Shown: piece after piece, positions 62,424 to 64,000 of the stretch
How the letters are laid out: each line of letters opens with the position of its first letter
Position numbering within the stretch: the stretch's first letter is position 1
Assembly (NCBI GenBank): GCA_035610835.1
Contig: CM069447.1
Span: 38,538,057-38,602,056, forward strand
DNA: 64,000 nt
Direction: 5' to 3'
From: Ophiura sarsii
Taxonomy: Eukaryota > Echinodermata > Ophiuroidea > Amphilepidida > Ophiuridae
Program-made: the position numbers and the translations under genes
The notes under the pieces: generated by a model
What the model was told of the DNA's origin: nothing
The model's input: the letters and a program-made list of their open reading frames with translations, nothing else
Database searches by the model: none

Positions 62424-62573
62424 AATATCCATTCAATCTTTATGAATGAGGTACCAAATTACGGAGAAGAAACGTGCTCATTTAAAGTATATTTCATATT
62501 TTTGGTACCGATTATTGATTTTGGATTAGCCAACATCAAAGCGCCTGGTCAGAGACTTTTAGTGCTAGGTGTA
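62424..62573. mobile_element. Fold-back MITE, family A, solo right arm
   Basis: Matches the right arm of 3010-3383 and 18549-19197 (TGAATGAGGTACCAAATTAC, TTTTTGGTACCGATTATTGA, AGTGCTAGGTGTA). The left arm is absent. It ends 65 bases before putative exon 3. Confidence 0.8.
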
Positions 62574-62638
62574 TTAACTATTTACTAACCATATAATCAT
62601 GTAAAATGCATTACAATTATTGTTTCACCTTCTTACAG

Positions 62639-62700
62639 AGTCTCTGCAGCAAACTGAATTTCGTAACCAGGATATTGTAATAGTCAAAGGTTTCAAAGAG
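62639..62700 (+). CDS. Putative gene 2, exon 3
   Basis: A 62-nt candidate exon after the acceptor TTTCACCTTCTTACAG (ends 62638), the best pyrimidine tract in this region. In phase 1 it reads ESLQQTEFRNQDIVIVKGFKE and ends in phase 0 at donor GAG|GTACAT. An earlier GT at 62690 would give a weaker donor. No domain is recognised. Together with exons 1, 2 and 4 the reading frame stays open through three junctions. Confidence 0.45.
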
Positions 62701-63758
62701 GTACATACTATTGGCATGCAATTTCCGGGACACTCAACTAAAATACTGGAAAATACGTTTGTGTTGTTTTTGTTTTGTTTTGTTTTTAGTTCAGGCATAT
62801 TACACGAATTGTCATAAAGTGATTAAAAGTCGACCATTTCGGGGGAAAGGGTATAGTACCTGTTTAAATCCTGTCATCTGTTAATGTATAGGTGTTTGCA
62901 ATATGTTGTATAAAGTTCGATTAGAGTGAGTTTTCCGCTGAATGTATTTTTTGTCAATGCCTTCAAGCAATCATTAGCTGATAAAAGGTACTTTTAAAGG
63001 GAGGTTTTCGATGTCATTGGTCACAATAGGTCTTCTTCGTCAATTTGCTGAGGAGAACACACGAACTCCTTATATATTGATGTACTTAAAGGGGCACTAG
63101 GAGATGTGTGGGAGACTGCGCCCTCAATTATAAAAACTGGGATTAGTATATTTTTATAATTGTATTACATGTATGAACTTACACCAATAAGGATTAAGAA
63201 AAATCAGCCCTCTTTGTACAATAAAACGTCGATTCAAAAATGCTCGTACAGCCGCGACGAGCATTTTACGTCCGACAGTATTCCCCTGCAGTACGCGTGA
63301 TACATAACGCGAACCATTTGCATAGAGGGTGTTTTTCAATAAATAGCGATGATATTGTTTTAATCAAGTTTTGCTCTGTTTTTGTTAGTAGAAACGACAA
63401 TAATGGCAATTTTTAATGTTCATCTTGAATTCTGAAGTAAATCTTTAAACATTTAAAATTTTCAACACCACTTAATGTCCCTTTAAGCTAACGTGGAAAT
63501 ACGATGTTAAGAGAACTTGCAAATCATTGGTCACTCATGTTTCCATTGTTATTATTATTATTTGACTTGCCACCCGGTAAATGAAAGCTGTAGGGGACGG
63601 TCATTTTCTTCGGTAGGGAGTCCCAGAAATGTCATTTATCGTCGTCACTATTTTCAATGTAAAGACAAACTCCCCCACCCCGAACGAAAAAAAGACAGCC
63701 CCTTAAATCTATAAATAATTCGATACATATTATGGACCTACTTTTAATCGCACCATAG

Positions 63759-63968
63759 AAGAATGTGCGACTGCAACATTACGACGAATGGTGTGTACCA
63801 AGGGTCGCAAACATCGCAAACATAAATGCCAAAACAGAGAAACCGGATGATAGAGATTTCAAAAAGATGCCGTTGACGTATCAGAGTTCTGGAAAGGTGT
63901 CAAGTGAGACTTATTCAGGAAATCAAATTCTAGCAAAACCTGCTCAAAGTTCGTGTGTCACTGACTAA
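63759..63968 (+). CDS. Putative gene 2, terminal exon 4
   Basis: Open from the acceptor CACCATAG (ends 63758) for 69 codons to TAA at 63966-63968, in phase 0 as required by exon 3. The peptide opens KNVRLQHYDEWCVPRVANI and ends with a Ser/Thr-rich, polar tail (NQILAKPAQSSCVTD). There is no signal peptide, membrane segment or known motif. The four exons sum to 420 nt, giving a 139-residue product. It could instead be an internal part of a larger transcript, or a chance frame. Confidence is limited because no family is recognised. Confidence 0.4.
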   Translation, partial: KNVRLQHYDEWCVPRVANIANINAKTEKPDDRDFKKMPLTYQSSGKVSSETYSGNQILAKPAQSSCVTD

Positions 63969-64000
63969 GTTTATGATTTACCACTGAAAACCTGTGATGT

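Overview
This is an AT-rich, intron-containing animal genomic window, not a prokaryotic one. The only long open frame is the terminal exon of a gene encoding ZU5, UPA and death domains, with ankyrin-repeat exons upstream of it. The rest is dominated by fold-back (MITE-like) DNA elements, tRNA-derived SINEs, fragments of an endonuclease-type non-LTR retrotransposon, minisatellites and one very large tandem array. Gene content and repeat style suggest a marine invertebrate deuterostome (echinoderm, hemichordate or cephalochordate). That placement is inference; no sequence here fixes the species.

Region 1 (1-14430) holds the 3' part of the ANK-ZU5-UPA-death gene on the + strand. Four exons join with matching splice phases: two 34-36 codon ankyrin-repeat exons, a 61-nt linker exon and a 1.64-kb last exon. 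The gene is cut at its 5' side by the window edge. Its introns contain a duplicated 2.15-kb block (1-2150 and 7371-9556), a retrotransposon endonuclease fragment and at least seven fold-back elements.

Region 2 (14431-32514) has no recognisable gene. It holds fold-back elements, a degenerate ~130-bp repeat field in opposed orientations (17.0-19.7 kb) interrupted by a 280-bp (AAAAG)n tract, a 71-bp triplet repeat, a ~40-bp minisatellite, a retrotransposon 3' end, a duplicated TIR transposon (22.1-24.7 and 25.4-26.9 kb; the first copy carries a nested insertion), a probable PIF/Harbinger MITE and a tRNA-headed SINE.

Region 3 (32525-56749) is a 24,225-bp tandem array of exactly ten 2,395-bp units plus 275 bp. 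The 275-bp remainder is a complete terminal-inverted-repeat element, so the array reads MITE-(2,120-bp spacer-MITE)x10. Each spacer carries two divergent tRNA-like heads with intact A and B boxes at the outer ends of a large inverted repeat. The whole array is flanked by the 8-bp direct repeat TGCCGTAT. This is the most unusual structure in the window. It looks like either a macro-transposon or a resident MITE expanded by integration of MITE-spacer circles or by unequal exchange.

Region 4 (56750-64000) contains a putative four-exon gene (56935-63968, + strand, 139 codons, no recognised family) whose start codon lies 186 bp beyond the end of the array. It also holds more fold-back elements and a minisatellite at 61.2-61.6 kb. 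Most short open frames in the window are chance frames in repeats.
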